Origin: Candidatus Cloacimonadota bacterium
GTDB taxonomy: Bacteria; Cloacimonadota; Cloacimonadia; Cloacimonadales; TCS61
Direction of reading: 5' to 3'
NCBI GenBank assembly: GCA_030600585.1
Contig: JAUVLU010000028.1
Span: 1 to 34,609, forward strand
DNA: 34,609 nt
Below, in pieces: positions 15,861 to 22,685 of this stretch. The position numbers and the translations under genes were made by a program. Positions within the stretch are counted from its first letter, which is position 1; each line of letters begins with the position of its first letter. The notes beneath the pieces were generated by a model that saw only the letters and a list, made by a program, of their open reading frames with translations, was not told where the DNA came from and made no database searches.

Positions 15861-16727
15861 ATGAAAATAGCAATTGCCAGTGGAAAAGGTGGAACCGGTA
15901 AAACTACTGTTTCCACAAATTTGACTTCTCTGTTATCAGAGAAAAGTGCTGTCGTTCTTACAGATCTCGATGTGGAAGAACCAAATTCAGGTTTATTCAT
16001 TTCCGGTGAAAAAATCTGCGAAGTAGATAAATATAAGATGATCCCTGAGTGGGAAAAAGACGAATGCATTCTTTGCGGAAATTGTCAAAAAGTATGTAAT
16101 TTCAATGCCGTGATGAAACTAAGTAAAATAATAATGGTTTTCCCTGAATTGTGCCACGGTTGTTATGCTTGCAGCGAATTGTGTCCGACAAATTCACTTC
16201 CTATGAAACCCAAAAAGATGGGAGAATTGAAACATTTCAAATCGGGAAATCTGGATTTTATCGAGAGTAAACTTATCATCGGCGAAGAACAGGCAGTTCC
16301 GCTTATCAAACAAACCCTGGATTATGTAGATGAAAATTTTCCTGATAAAACAATTAAAATTTTCGATGCACCTCCCGGAACTTCCTGTCCGGTTATCGAA
16401 GCTACCAAAGATGCAGATTTGATCTTGCTTGTAACCGAACCGACACCCTTCGGATTACACGATTTAAAACTCGCTGTGGAAACAATGAAAGCATTGAAAA
16501 AGGATATCGGGGTGATCATCAACAGATTCGGGATCGGTGATGCAAATGTGGAAGAATACTGTGAAGAAAATAATATTCCAATAATAGCCAAAATTCCCAA
16601 TATGAGAAAGATAGCAGAAATATATTCTAACGGAGAGCTTCTATATCACAAAATTCCGGAAGTAAAAGCACAACTTGAAAACATAATTACATTCATTTCC
16701 GAATATCAGCAGGAGAATACATTATGA
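15861..16727 (+). CDS. MinD-type P-loop ATPase with two 4Fe-4S ferredoxin motifs (first)
   Basis: The 288-residue protein has a deviant Walker A (SGKGGTGKTT, residues 7-16), DLDVEEPN as switch region and DAPPGTSCPV as a later switch, all typical of the Mrp/MinD/ParA group. A ferredoxin insert at about 62-110 has two CxxCxxCxxxC sets: Cys69, 72, 75, 79 and Cys98, 101, 104, 108. This is the COG1149 class, which includes the ATPases of the Desulfovibrio orange protein (ORP) complex. ATP-driven delivery or assembly of metal clusters is the probable role. I chose ATG 15861, after AAAGGA. Its stop overlaps an ATG at 16724 that no longer leads into the second ATPase. Confidence 0.92.
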   Translation: MKIAIASGKGGTGKTTVSTNLTSLLSEKSAVVLTDLDVEEPNSGLFISGEKICEVDKYKMIPEWEKDECILCGNCQKVCNFNAVMKLSKIIMVFPELCHGCYACSELCPTNSLPMKPKKMGELKHFKSGNLDFIESKLIIGEEQAVPLIKQTLDYVDENFPDKTIKIFDAPPGTSCPVIEATKDADLILLVTEPTPFGLHDLKLAVETMKALKKDIGVIINRFGIGDANVEEYCEENNIPIIAKIPNMRKIAEIYSNGELLYHKIPEVKAQLENIITFISEYQQENTL

Positions 16728-16827
16728 AAGAAATAATACTTCAACACAGTGGCACAGAGAACACAGGAAAAACGGAACTCTTATTCTTAGTGTTTTCGTG
16801 TTTTTGTGGTAAATAGAAGATTAAAAA
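16724..16827 (+). repeat. 104-bp palindromic insertion that splits ATPase 2 from its original start
   Basis: The ATG at 16724 overlaps the stop of ATPase 1 as ATGA, follows AGGAG (16711-16715), and reads ATGAAAGAAAT. The same 11 bases begin the real ATPase 2 at 16828. Between them lies a palindromic repeat of the CACGAA / TTCGTG type (about 16742-16811). The old start now gives only a 30-residue frame ending TAG at 16814-16816. The new start has no clear Shine-Dalgarno sequence. The 11-bp direct repeat looks like a target-site duplication. Confidence 0.75.
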
Positions 16828-17697
16828 ATGAAAGAAATCGTAATAATTTCAGGAAAAGGCGGAACCGGTAAAACATCGATCACAGCTTCTTTTGCCTGTC
16901 TTGGCGGAAAAGATGTAATCGTAGCGGATTGTGATGTAGATGCAGCAGATATGCATCTTTTGATGCAACCGGATTGGAAAAAATCAGAAGATTTTTACAG
17001 TGGAGTACTCGCAGAAATCGATCAGGAAAAATGTATAAAATGTGGAAAATGTGCAGATGTTTGTCGTTGGGATGCAATTCCTGTTATTGATAACGAATAT
17101 ATCGTTCAACCTCTTGATTGTGAAGGTTGCGGATATTGTGCGCTTGTTTGTCCTGCCGATGCGATAAGTATGGATGAGCAGAATGTGGGAAAATGGTTTT
17201 TATCTAACGTTAAGACCGGAACAAAAATGGTGCACGCAAAATTGGGGATCGGTGCCGAGAATTCCGGCAAACTGGTAGCTAAAGTAAAAAGCGAAGCAAA
17301 AGCACTGGCAGAAAAAAATAATAAGCAGATCATTCTGGTGGACGGTTCCCCCGGAATCGGATGTCCGGTAGTATCTTCACTTTCCGGTGCAAGTTATGTT
17401 GTGCTGGTTACGGAACCTTCTGTCGCCGGTATTCACGATCTGAAACGAGTTTACGAGCTTGTGAAGAAATTTGGTATCAAAGCAGGATGCATCATTAATA
17501 AAGCTGATATTAACCTGGAAAAAACCAAAGATATCCACGCATTTCTGAAAACAGAAAATATCGATCTGATCAGTGAAATTCCCTATGATGAGAATTTTAC
17601 AAAAGCTATGACTCAAGGTAAGACGATCGTAGAATTTGATAATGGAAAGATTAAACAGATTTTAGAAGATAGTTGGAAAAAAATAAAATATCTATAG
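16828..17697 (+). CDS. MinD-type P-loop ATPase with two 4Fe-4S ferredoxin motifs (second)
   Basis: The 289-residue paralogue of the preceding ATPase has SGKGGTGKTS (8-17) as Walker A, DCDVDAADMH as switch and DGSPGIGCPVV later. Its ferredoxin insert has the same spacing: Cys69, 72, 75, 79 and Cys98, 101, 104, 108. The two proteins are similar in length and layout but clearly diverged, so a heterodimer is likely, as proposed for ORP-complex ATPases. The start at 16828 is supported by family alignment, not by its ribosome site. The stop TAG abuts a dispersed repeat. Confidence 0.92.
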   Translation: MKEIVIISGKGGTGKTSITASFACLGGKDVIVADCDVDAADMHLLMQPDWKKSEDFYSGVLAEIDQEKCIKCGKCADVCRWDAIPVIDNEYIVQPLDCEGCGYCALVCPADAISMDEQNVGKWFLSNVKTGTKMVHAKLGIGAENSGKLVAKVKSEAKALAEKNNKQIILVDGSPGIGCPVVSSLSGASYVVLVTEPSVAGIHDLKRVYELVKKFGIKAGCIINKADINLEKTKDIHAFLKTENIDLISEIPYDENFTKAMTQGKTIVEFDNGKIKQILEDSWKKIKYL

Positions 17698-17807
17698 CTC
17701 ACGGATGAACACGGAAAAACACGGATGAAACAAAAAATAAACAGCCGCGAAGTTCACTAAGATGCACGAAGAAAAAAACTTAGTGTTACTTAGCGTTCTT
17801 AGTGGCT
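17697..17807 (+). repeat. Dispersed palindromic repeat after ATPase 2
   Basis: Starts GCTCACGGATGAACACGG directly at the stop codon and includes the inner palindrome 17743-17807 (AGCCGCGAAGTTCACTAA against TTAGCGTTCTTAGTGGCT). It is a second copy of the unit at 15581-15691, but the right outer arm is missing. AAAGGAG for the next gene follows immediately. Confidence 0.75.
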
Positions 17808-17823
17808 AAAAAAGGAGTATTTA

Positions 17824-18156
17824 ATGAAAATCTTACTAACAGCAAAAGGAACAGAATGGGATTCTAAGATGGATCCGAGATTCGGCAGAACTGAGTTTTT
17901 CTTTATCTATGATGAAGAAACCAAAAAAGTAGATACTTATGATAACCGTGCAATTGCAAATGAAGCACACGGCGCCGGACCGAAGACAGCTCAAAAAATG
18001 TCTGAATATAATGTTGATATTCTCATCACAGGAAACGGACCCGGTGGAAATGCAGCTTCCGTTGTGAAACAAACAGGTATAAAAGTATTTGTCGGTGCAG
18101 GTGAAATGACTGTGAAAGAAGCTTATGAAGCTTACAAATCAGGAGAATTGAAGTAA
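17824..18156 (+). CDS. NifX/NifB-like metal-cluster protein (second)
   Basis: The 110-residue protein has the same family fold as the product at 15234: KILLTAKGTEWDSKMDPRFGRTEFFFIYD, then a GNGPGG loop and VFVGAGEMTVKEAYEAY near the end. The metal-binding His and Cys of HFGHC are replaced by RFGRT, so any cluster would be bound differently. This form matches the small orange-protein-like members that accompany MinD-type ATPases in anaerobes. AAAGGAG stands 8 bases upstream. A strong terminator follows, ending the transcript. Confidence 0.88.
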   Translation: MKILLTAKGTEWDSKMDPRFGRTEFFFIYDEETKKVDTYDNRAIANEAHGAGPKTAQKMSEYNVDILITGNGPGGNAASVVKQTGIKVFVGAGEMTVKEAYEAYKSGELK

Positions 18157-18170
18157 CATCAAAATACTGT

Positions 18171-18208
18171 AAACTTCAGAAGTTTCCAAAAACTTCGGAA
18201 GTTTTTTT
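18171..18208 (+). terminator. Rho-independent terminator
   Basis: Arms AAACTTCAGAAGTTT (18171-18185) and AAACTTCGGAAGTTT (18190-18204) pair at 14 of 15 positions around a 4-base loop and run into seven T. It separates the second NifX-like gene from the third. A further hairpin-like repeat (AAGATTAGACTT...AAGTCCGGTCTT, about 18209-18244) follows it. Confidence 0.9.
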
Positions 18209-18260
18209 TAAGATTAGACTTGCTCCGCAACGAAGTCCGGTCTTAGGTTAGGAAGAAAAG

Positions 18261-18653
18261 ATGGAAAAACTAAAAGTAGCTTTTGCCACAGATGATGGCA
18301 AAACATTTATGAGTCGTCATTTTGGTGATGCAGAATATTATTATATTTATGAAATTGATAATGAAAATACTGAATTCATAAAAAAGATTAGCAATACTAC
18401 AGAAGAAGAGGAAGATGTTCACGCTGACCCCAAAAAAGCTAAAAGTATAGCTAAATTATTGAGACAAGAACAAGTACAAACATTAGTTTCCAAAATATTC
18501 GGACCTAATATTGTTCGGATAAAGAAGAAATTTGTTTGTATTTTAATAAAAGAAAATTCGATAGAAAATAGTATTGAAATTATTAAAAATAATCTTCCGA
18601 TAATTGCCAAAGAATGGGAAATGGGTGAAGAAAGAAATTTCCTTAGATTGTAG
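18261..18653 (+). CDS. NifX/NifB-like protein (third, divergent)
   Basis: The 130-residue protein opens MEKLKVAFATDDGKTFMSRHFGDAEYYYIYEI, the NifX-like start with an HFGDA motif, and continues through VQTLVSKIFGPNIVRIKKKF, which matches the middle loop of the family. Compared with the other two it has a longer acidic segment (TTEEEEDVHADPKKAKS) and an extra C-terminal tail (EWEMGEERNFLRL). It lies 6 bases before the MBL gene, so the two are co-transcribed, after a terminator that sets them apart from the first part of the cluster. Confidence 0.82.
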   Translation: MEKLKVAFATDDGKTFMSRHFGDAEYYYIYEIDNENTEFIKKISNTTEEEEDVHADPKKAKSIAKLLRQEQVQTLVSKIFGPNIVRIKKKFVCILIKENSIENSIEIIKNNLPIIAKEWEMGEERNFLRL

Positions 18654-18659
18654 GTTAAT

Positions 18660-19298
18660 ATGAAAATAACAATAGTTTACGATAATACAACAAACAAACC
18701 CGGTTTGATCGCAGATTGGGGCTGGTCTTGCTTAATTGAAACAAAAGAAAAAAATATTCTATTTGATACCGGTGGAAACGGAAAGATATTGTTGGAAAAT
18801 CTGATAAATTTGAATATCGATCCTAAGTCAATTGACGATGTTGTGATCTCTCATCCTGATTTCGATCATATCGGAGGACTTTCGACGTTTTTTAATCTGA
18901 ACCAAAATGCAATTATTCATATTCCTATTTCTTTTCGCGGAATTCGATATTCAAACAAAGTGAAATACTATGACAAACCTGTTGAAATTTATGAGAATAT
19001 TTTCCTTACAGGTGAACTTGATAAAAGAGAACAATCTTTAGCAATCAAGACAGAGAAAGGTCTTGTCCTGATTATCGGCTGCGGACATCCGGGAGTGAGC
19101 AACATTATGGATTCGGTCTCACAATTCGGAAATATTTATGCGATTATCGGAGGCTTACACGGATTTAAGGAATTTGAAGTTCTTGGAAACATTGATAAAA
19201 TATGTCCTGCACATTGCACGAAACACAAAGAGAAAATCAAGATGTTATACCCTGAAAAATACATTGAAGGTGGAGTTGGAGAGATATTTGAATTTTAA
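18660..19298 (+). CDS. Metallo-beta-lactamase-fold hydrolase, COG1237-like
   Basis: The 212-residue protein has an MBL fold with LFDTGGNG, SHPDFDHIGGL, GCGHPGVSN, IGGLHGF and PAHCTKHK blocks in the order of COG1237. Some COG1237 members are annotated as dihydropterin-related enzymes; no specific reaction can be inferred. The first metal motif is HPDFDH (His65-Asp69-His70), with Asp67 where HxHxDH has its second His. Other metal ligands seem present. It is 6 bases after the third NifX-like gene and 1 base before the glycosylase gene. Confidence 0.82.
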   Translation: MKITIVYDNTTNKPGLIADWGWSCLIETKEKNILFDTGGNGKILLENLINLNIDPKSIDDVVISHPDFDHIGGLSTFFNLNQNAIIHIPISFRGIRYSNKVKYYDKPVEIYENIFLTGELDKREQSLAIKTEKGLVLIIGCGHPGVSNIMDSVSQFGNIYAIIGGLHGFKEFEVLGNIDKICPAHCTKHKEKIKMLYPEKYIEGGVGEIFEF

Positions 19299-19299
19299 A

Positions 19300-19851
19300 A
19301 TGTATTCAAAAAAAGAACTTCAAAATTGTAAACTCTGCGAATTATATAAAACTCGCTTAAATGCTTTGGCGGGAGAAGGTGATATTAATGCAGACATAAT
19401 GTTGATAGCTCAGGCTCCGGGAGAATTGGAAAATAAAGAAAATAGAATGTTCATTGGACCTTCCGGTAAAATGCTTGATAAATTGTTACAACACGCCAAT
19501 ATTTCCCGAAATGAGATTTATATAACAAATTTGATAAAATGTAATTTACCGCAAAATAGAAGGCCAAAACAAAGAGAGATAAAAGCCTGTTCAAAATATT
19601 TAGATATTGAAATTGCAGAAATTGATCCGAAAATATTAGTTCCTCTTGGTTATTATGCAACAAAATATCTTTTTGAAAAATATTCACTGAGTGAATTTAC
19701 AAAAAAAGAATTTCCGAAATTGATTGGAAATATTTTCTTTGTAGAAAAGCGGAAAATATACCCGTTATCTCATCCTGCTTCTTTGCTTTATCATAATGAA
19801 TTTATTGATAGATCTATTGAAAATTTAAAAATATTAAAGAGTTTGCTATAA
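19300..19851 (+). CDS. Family 4 uracil-DNA glycosylase
   Basis: The 183-residue protein removes uracil from DNA. It has MLIAQAPGELENKENRMFIGPSGKMLDKLL (the GEAPG-type motif A followed by F.G.SG..LD), ILVPLGYYATKYL and YPLSHPASLLYHN (the HPA motif). Four cysteines (Cys10, Cys13, one in KCNLPQNRRP and one in ACSKYL) fit the family's 4Fe-4S cluster. I chose the ATG at 19300, 1 base after the MBL stop; the frame stays open upstream but overlaps that gene. Motif A has AQAPG rather than GEAPG. The coupling to the MBL gene suggests co-transcription. Confidence 0.88.
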   Translation: MYSKKELQNCKLCELYKTRLNALAGEGDINADIMLIAQAPGELENKENRMFIGPSGKMLDKLLQHANISRNEIYITNLIKCNLPQNRRPKQREIKACSKYLDIEIAEIDPKILVPLGYYATKYLFEKYSLSEFTKKEFPKLIGNIFFVEKRKIYPLSHPASLLYHNEFIDRSIENLKILKSLL

Positions 19852-19873
19852 AAAATTTATGGAGGAAAATTGA

Positions 19874-21031
19874 ATGAATGTGTCTAAACGGGTTACTCAA
19901 ATCAAGAAATCTGCTATTCACGAAATGACCAGATTATCCAAGCAGTACAATGATGTTGCATTTTTATCGTGGGCAAAACCTACTTCCGGAACTCCTGAAC
20001 ATATCAATGCTGCTGCAATTTCTGCTATAGAAAATGGATTAGTAGGTGGATATTCTCAAAACGATGGTTTACCGGAATTAAGAGAAGAAATCGTAAAAAA
20101 ACTTAAAAGAGACAATAATATCAAAGCCAGTATTTCTGAATTACTGGTAACTGTGGGAGCAATAGAAGGATTAGCTGCAGCCATTATGGCAACTATCGAT
20201 CCCGGAGACGAAGTGATTCTGCCTACTCCCACCTATTCAACTCATATTCGTCAAGTTGAGTTAGCTTCCGGAAAACCTGTACTCGTTCCATTGCTTGAAG
20301 ATAGAAATTTTGATTTGGATATTCAAGCTATAAAAAAAGCTATAACTCCCAAAACAAAAGCAATTGTGTATTGCAGCCCGAATAATCCAACCGGAACTGT
20401 TTTTTCTGAAAAGCAACTTCGGAAGTTAGCAAAAATAGCTTTGGAAAATAACTTAACAGTAATTACAGATGAAGCTTATGAATATTTTACCTTTGATGAT
20501 CATAAACATTTCAGCATCGCTTCCATTCCTGAAATGAAGAAAAATGTTATCAGTGTTTTTACTTTTACCAAAAGTTATGCAATGACCGGCTGGAGGATAG
20601 GATATTTACACGCAGACAAAGAATTGATTCTACAAATAAAAAAGGCACACATCCCGTTTGCAATTTGCGCTCCCGTTGTTTCTCAATATGCTGCAATTGC
20701 TGCTTTGAAAGGTTCTCAAAATTGTATAAGTGAATATAGAGAACATTATCTTCAAACAAGAAATTTAATGTGTGAACGACTCGATAATCTCAGTTCTGTC
20801 TTTGAATATATAAAACCGGGCGGATCGTATTTAATGTTACCAAAGATTTTGGGAGATCGGGGAAAAGATTCAATTGAATTCAGTAAAAGATTGCTGAAAG
20901 ATATCCAGATTTCCACAACTCCGGGAATTGCTTTCGGACCAACTGGAGAAAGTCATATCAGACTTTCATTTTGCGTTTCTAAAAATATGATCAACAAAGC
21001 TTTTGATAGAATGGATAACTATTTTAAATGA
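19874..21031 (+). CDS. Class I/II PLP-dependent aminotransferase
   Basis: The 385-residue enzyme shows the fold-type I pattern: SPNNPTGTV near residue 168, TDEAYEYF at 198, and FTFTKSYAMTGWRIGYL, with Lys233 as the Schiff-base lysine and R as the phosphate ligand. RLSFC near the C-terminus carries the carboxylate-binding arginine. It resembles aspartate- and aromatic-type aminotransferases of subgroup I; substrate cannot be fixed from sequence. GGAGG stands 7 bases before the ATG. It is followed closely by the small four-cysteine protein. Confidence 0.92.
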   Translation: MNVSKRVTQIKKSAIHEMTRLSKQYNDVAFLSWAKPTSGTPEHINAAAISAIENGLVGGYSQNDGLPELREEIVKKLKRDNNIKASISELLVTVGAIEGLAAAIMATIDPGDEVILPTPTYSTHIRQVELASGKPVLVPLLEDRNFDLDIQAIKKAITPKTKAIVYCSPNNPTGTVFSEKQLRKLAKIALENNLTVITDEAYEYFTFDDHKHFSIASIPEMKKNVISVFTFTKSYAMTGWRIGYLHADKELILQIKKAHIPFAICAPVVSQYAAIAALKGSQNCISEYREHYLQTRNLMCERLDNLSSVFEYIKPGGSYLMLPKILGDRGKDSIEFSKRLLKDIQISTTPGIAFGPTGESHIRLSFCVSKNMINKAFDRMDNYFK

Positions 21032-21040
21032 GAAAACGTT

Positions 21041-21241
21041 TTGGATAAAAAAGAGTGTAAATGGTATTTTATTTGTCCGATGAAATATTTTTTTGAGCAA
21101 GGAAAATTAGACAAAAAATGGGTAGAAAAATATTGTCACGGCAATTGGAAAAAATGTATTCGTTTCCAAAAAGAAGAAAATGGGATATATCATCCCGATA
21201 ATATGTTGCCGGATGGAGAAATAGATGAAAACTTATCTTGA
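21041..21241 (+). CDS. Small four-cysteine protein (66 residues)
   Basis: The frame starts with TTG at 21041, with GAGAA nearby, and encodes MDKKECKWYFICPMKYFFEQ. Four cysteines at 6, 12, 32 and 39 suggest a zinc or Fe-S site, and the tail HPDNMLPDGEIDENL is acidic. I recall short proteins of this look in anaerobes and archaea but cannot name a family. It overlaps the DUF89 gene by 17 bases, so the two are translationally coupled. Its proximity to the glycosylase and DUF89 genes is suggestive of a repair role, which is unproven. Confidence 0.65.
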   Translation: MDKKECKWYFICPMKYFFEQGKLDKKWVEKYCHGNWKKCIRFQKEENGIYHPDNMLPDGEIDENLS

Positions 21242-22085
21242 TTGTTTGCCTTGTTTTATGAATCAAGCCTTGCGGGCAGGACGAATTGCCACAGATGATG
21301 AGCATAAAATAAAGAAATTATTGGATGAAGTTGGAAAACTGATCCAGCAAATTCCAATGGAAAATACACCGCCCGAAACCGGAGCTTTAATCTATAAAAA
21401 GGTCAGTGAGATCACCGGAAATGATGATCCTTATAAAGAGATCAAAGAAAAAAATATCGAACACGCAATGCATTTGTATTCCGAACTAAAGCAAAAAGTT
21501 TTGGAATCTGACGACAGACTTTTGACAACTATTCGGCTTGCCGTTGCAGGAAATGTGATCGATCTGGGAGTTGATAAAGAATTCAATATTGTAGAAGATG
21601 TAGAAATAATTTTGCATCAGGAATTTGCCGTTTTTGATTACGAATTATTTAAGCAGGAACTTAAAGCAGCAAAAGAAATCCTCTATATCGGAGACAATTC
21701 CGGTGAAGCCGTTTTTGATAAAATTCTCATTGAAGAACTCGGAAAACCGGTTATTTTTGTTGTTCGAGAAATTCCTGTAATTAACGATATTACCTTCAAA
21801 GAAGCTGAACAGATCGGAATCGATAAAATCGCAAAAGTCATTTCTTCCGGCACAACTGCTCCCGGCACAATCCTAAAAAGATGTAACGATGATTTTCTTG
21901 AAAAATTCAAGAATGCAGATATGATAATCAGTAAAGGTCAGGGAAATTATGAAGGATTATCCGGCGTGAACAGATCCATCTTCTTCCTTCTAAAAGCAAA
22001 ATGTCCGGTTATTGCCGGAAATATCGGCGTTAAAGAAAATGATATAATTTTGAAAGGAAAAAGTAACTCAAAGCTCCCGCTTTGA
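21225..22085 (+). CDS. DUF89 (ARMT1-like) damage-control phosphatase
   Basis: The 286-residue protein starts MKTYLDCLPCFMNQALRAGR, the CxxC opening of archaeal- and bacterial-type DUF89 proteins, and has the metal-site blocks LYIGDNSGEAVFDKIL, PVINDIT and SKGQGNYEGL. DUF89 members are metal-dependent phosphatases thought to remove damaged or toxic phosphometabolites. The length agrees with the single-domain CxxC subgroup. The start lies inside the preceding small gene (17-base overlap), so the two form one translation unit. Substrate is unknown. Confidence 0.9.
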   Translation: MKTYLDCLPCFMNQALRAGRIATDDEHKIKKLLDEVGKLIQQIPMENTPPETGALIYKKVSEITGNDDPYKEIKEKNIEHAMHLYSELKQKVLESDDRLLTTIRLAVAGNVIDLGVDKEFNIVEDVEIILHQEFAVFDYELFKQELKAAKEILYIGDNSGEAVFDKILIEELGKPVIFVVREIPVINDITFKEAEQIGIDKIAKVISSGTTAPGTILKRCNDDFLEKFKNADMIISKGQGNYEGLSGVNRSIFFLLKAKCPVIAGNIGVKENDIILKGKSNSKLPL

Positions 22086-22116
22086 GAACCACTCACAAAC
22101 GGGAATGATTGTGATC

Positions 22117-22191
22117 TTACATCTCATAATAAAGTGCTCGATAGTCCTTGACGACAATACACGAGAGGACTCGTGTATCATGGAGATGTAA
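22117..22191 (+). repeat. Nested palindrome upstream of VOC gene
   Basis: Outer arms TTACATCTC (22117-22125) and GAGATGTAA (22183-22191) enclose an inner hairpin with arms ATACACGAG (22157-22165) and CTCGTGTAT (22170-22178), loop AGGA. An AGTCCT/AGGACT pair offers an alternative fold. A TTGACG at 22148-22153 lies inside. The element could be a repeat, a structured leader or an operator; it is 57 bases from the next start. Confidence 0.65.
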
Positions 22192-22247
22192 TATAAGAAA
22201 AAATGAAAGAAAGCTTCGGAAAGTGAATTTTAAAAAGGAATGAAAAA

Positions 22248-22616
22248 ATGTTAAATCATATTGGAATTACAATTAATAATGTTTCCGAAATTAAGAATTT
22301 TTATCAGGATGTTTTGGGATTGGAAATCGTGAAACAATTTACAATAAATGAAGATCTATCAAATCAGGTTTTTCATATTAATAAAGAAACTGAAGTTTAT
22401 ATAATGCAGAAAGATGATCTGATTCTCGAATTGTTTATTAACGAAAATCCAGATTTTAAAAGTTATAACCATATTTGTATAAACGTTCATTCTCGAAGCA
22501 ATTTGATCAAGCAGGCGAAAAACAATAATTACACTTGCATAATAATTCCAAGAGAAACTTTTGGTTTAGTTTTTGTTAAAGATAGTGTAGGAAATATTTT
22601 TGAAATCAAAGAATAA
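22248..22616 (+). CDS. VOC-family (glyoxalase-like) protein
   Basis: The 122-residue protein has the vicinal-oxygen-chelate layout: MLNHIGITINNVSEIKNFYQDVLGLE at the start, then a middle beta strand (DDLILELFINE) and the C-terminal FVKDSVGNIFEIKE motif. His4 and Glu121 or Glu62-like positions are candidate metal ligands. The subfamily cannot be told apart (isomerase, dioxygenase, resistance protein). AAGGA is 8 bases upstream, and a terminator follows. Confidence 0.85.
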   Translation: MLNHIGITINNVSEIKNFYQDVLGLEIVKQFTINEDLSNQVFHINKETEVYIMQKDDLILELFINENPDFKSYNHICINVHSRSNLIKQAKNNNYTCIIIPRETFGLVFVKDSVGNIFEIKE

Positions 22617-22626
22617 AGAATTTTTC

Positions 22627-22669
22627 AGCAACGAACGATTTATTATGTTTGATTCGTTGCTAATTTTTT
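22627..22669 (+). terminator. Rho-independent terminator after VOC gene
   Basis: AGCAACGAA (22627-22635) and TTCGTTGCT (22653-22661) pair over 9 bases with a 17-base loop, followed by AATTTTTT. It ends 17 bases before the GTG of the next gene. Confidence 0.75.
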
Positions 22670-22685
22670 AAAAGGTTAAGGAAAA

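Noticed and set aside
15234-18653. NifX-like genes as evidence of nitrogen fixation
   Set aside because: No nifHDK, nifB, nifE or nifN is in the window and such genes also occur in non-fixing anaerobes with MinD-type ATPases.
18660-19298. Calling the MBL protein a methanopterin synthesis enzyme
   Set aside because: COG1237 members carry that label, but no other gene of that pathway is present and the active-site motif differs.
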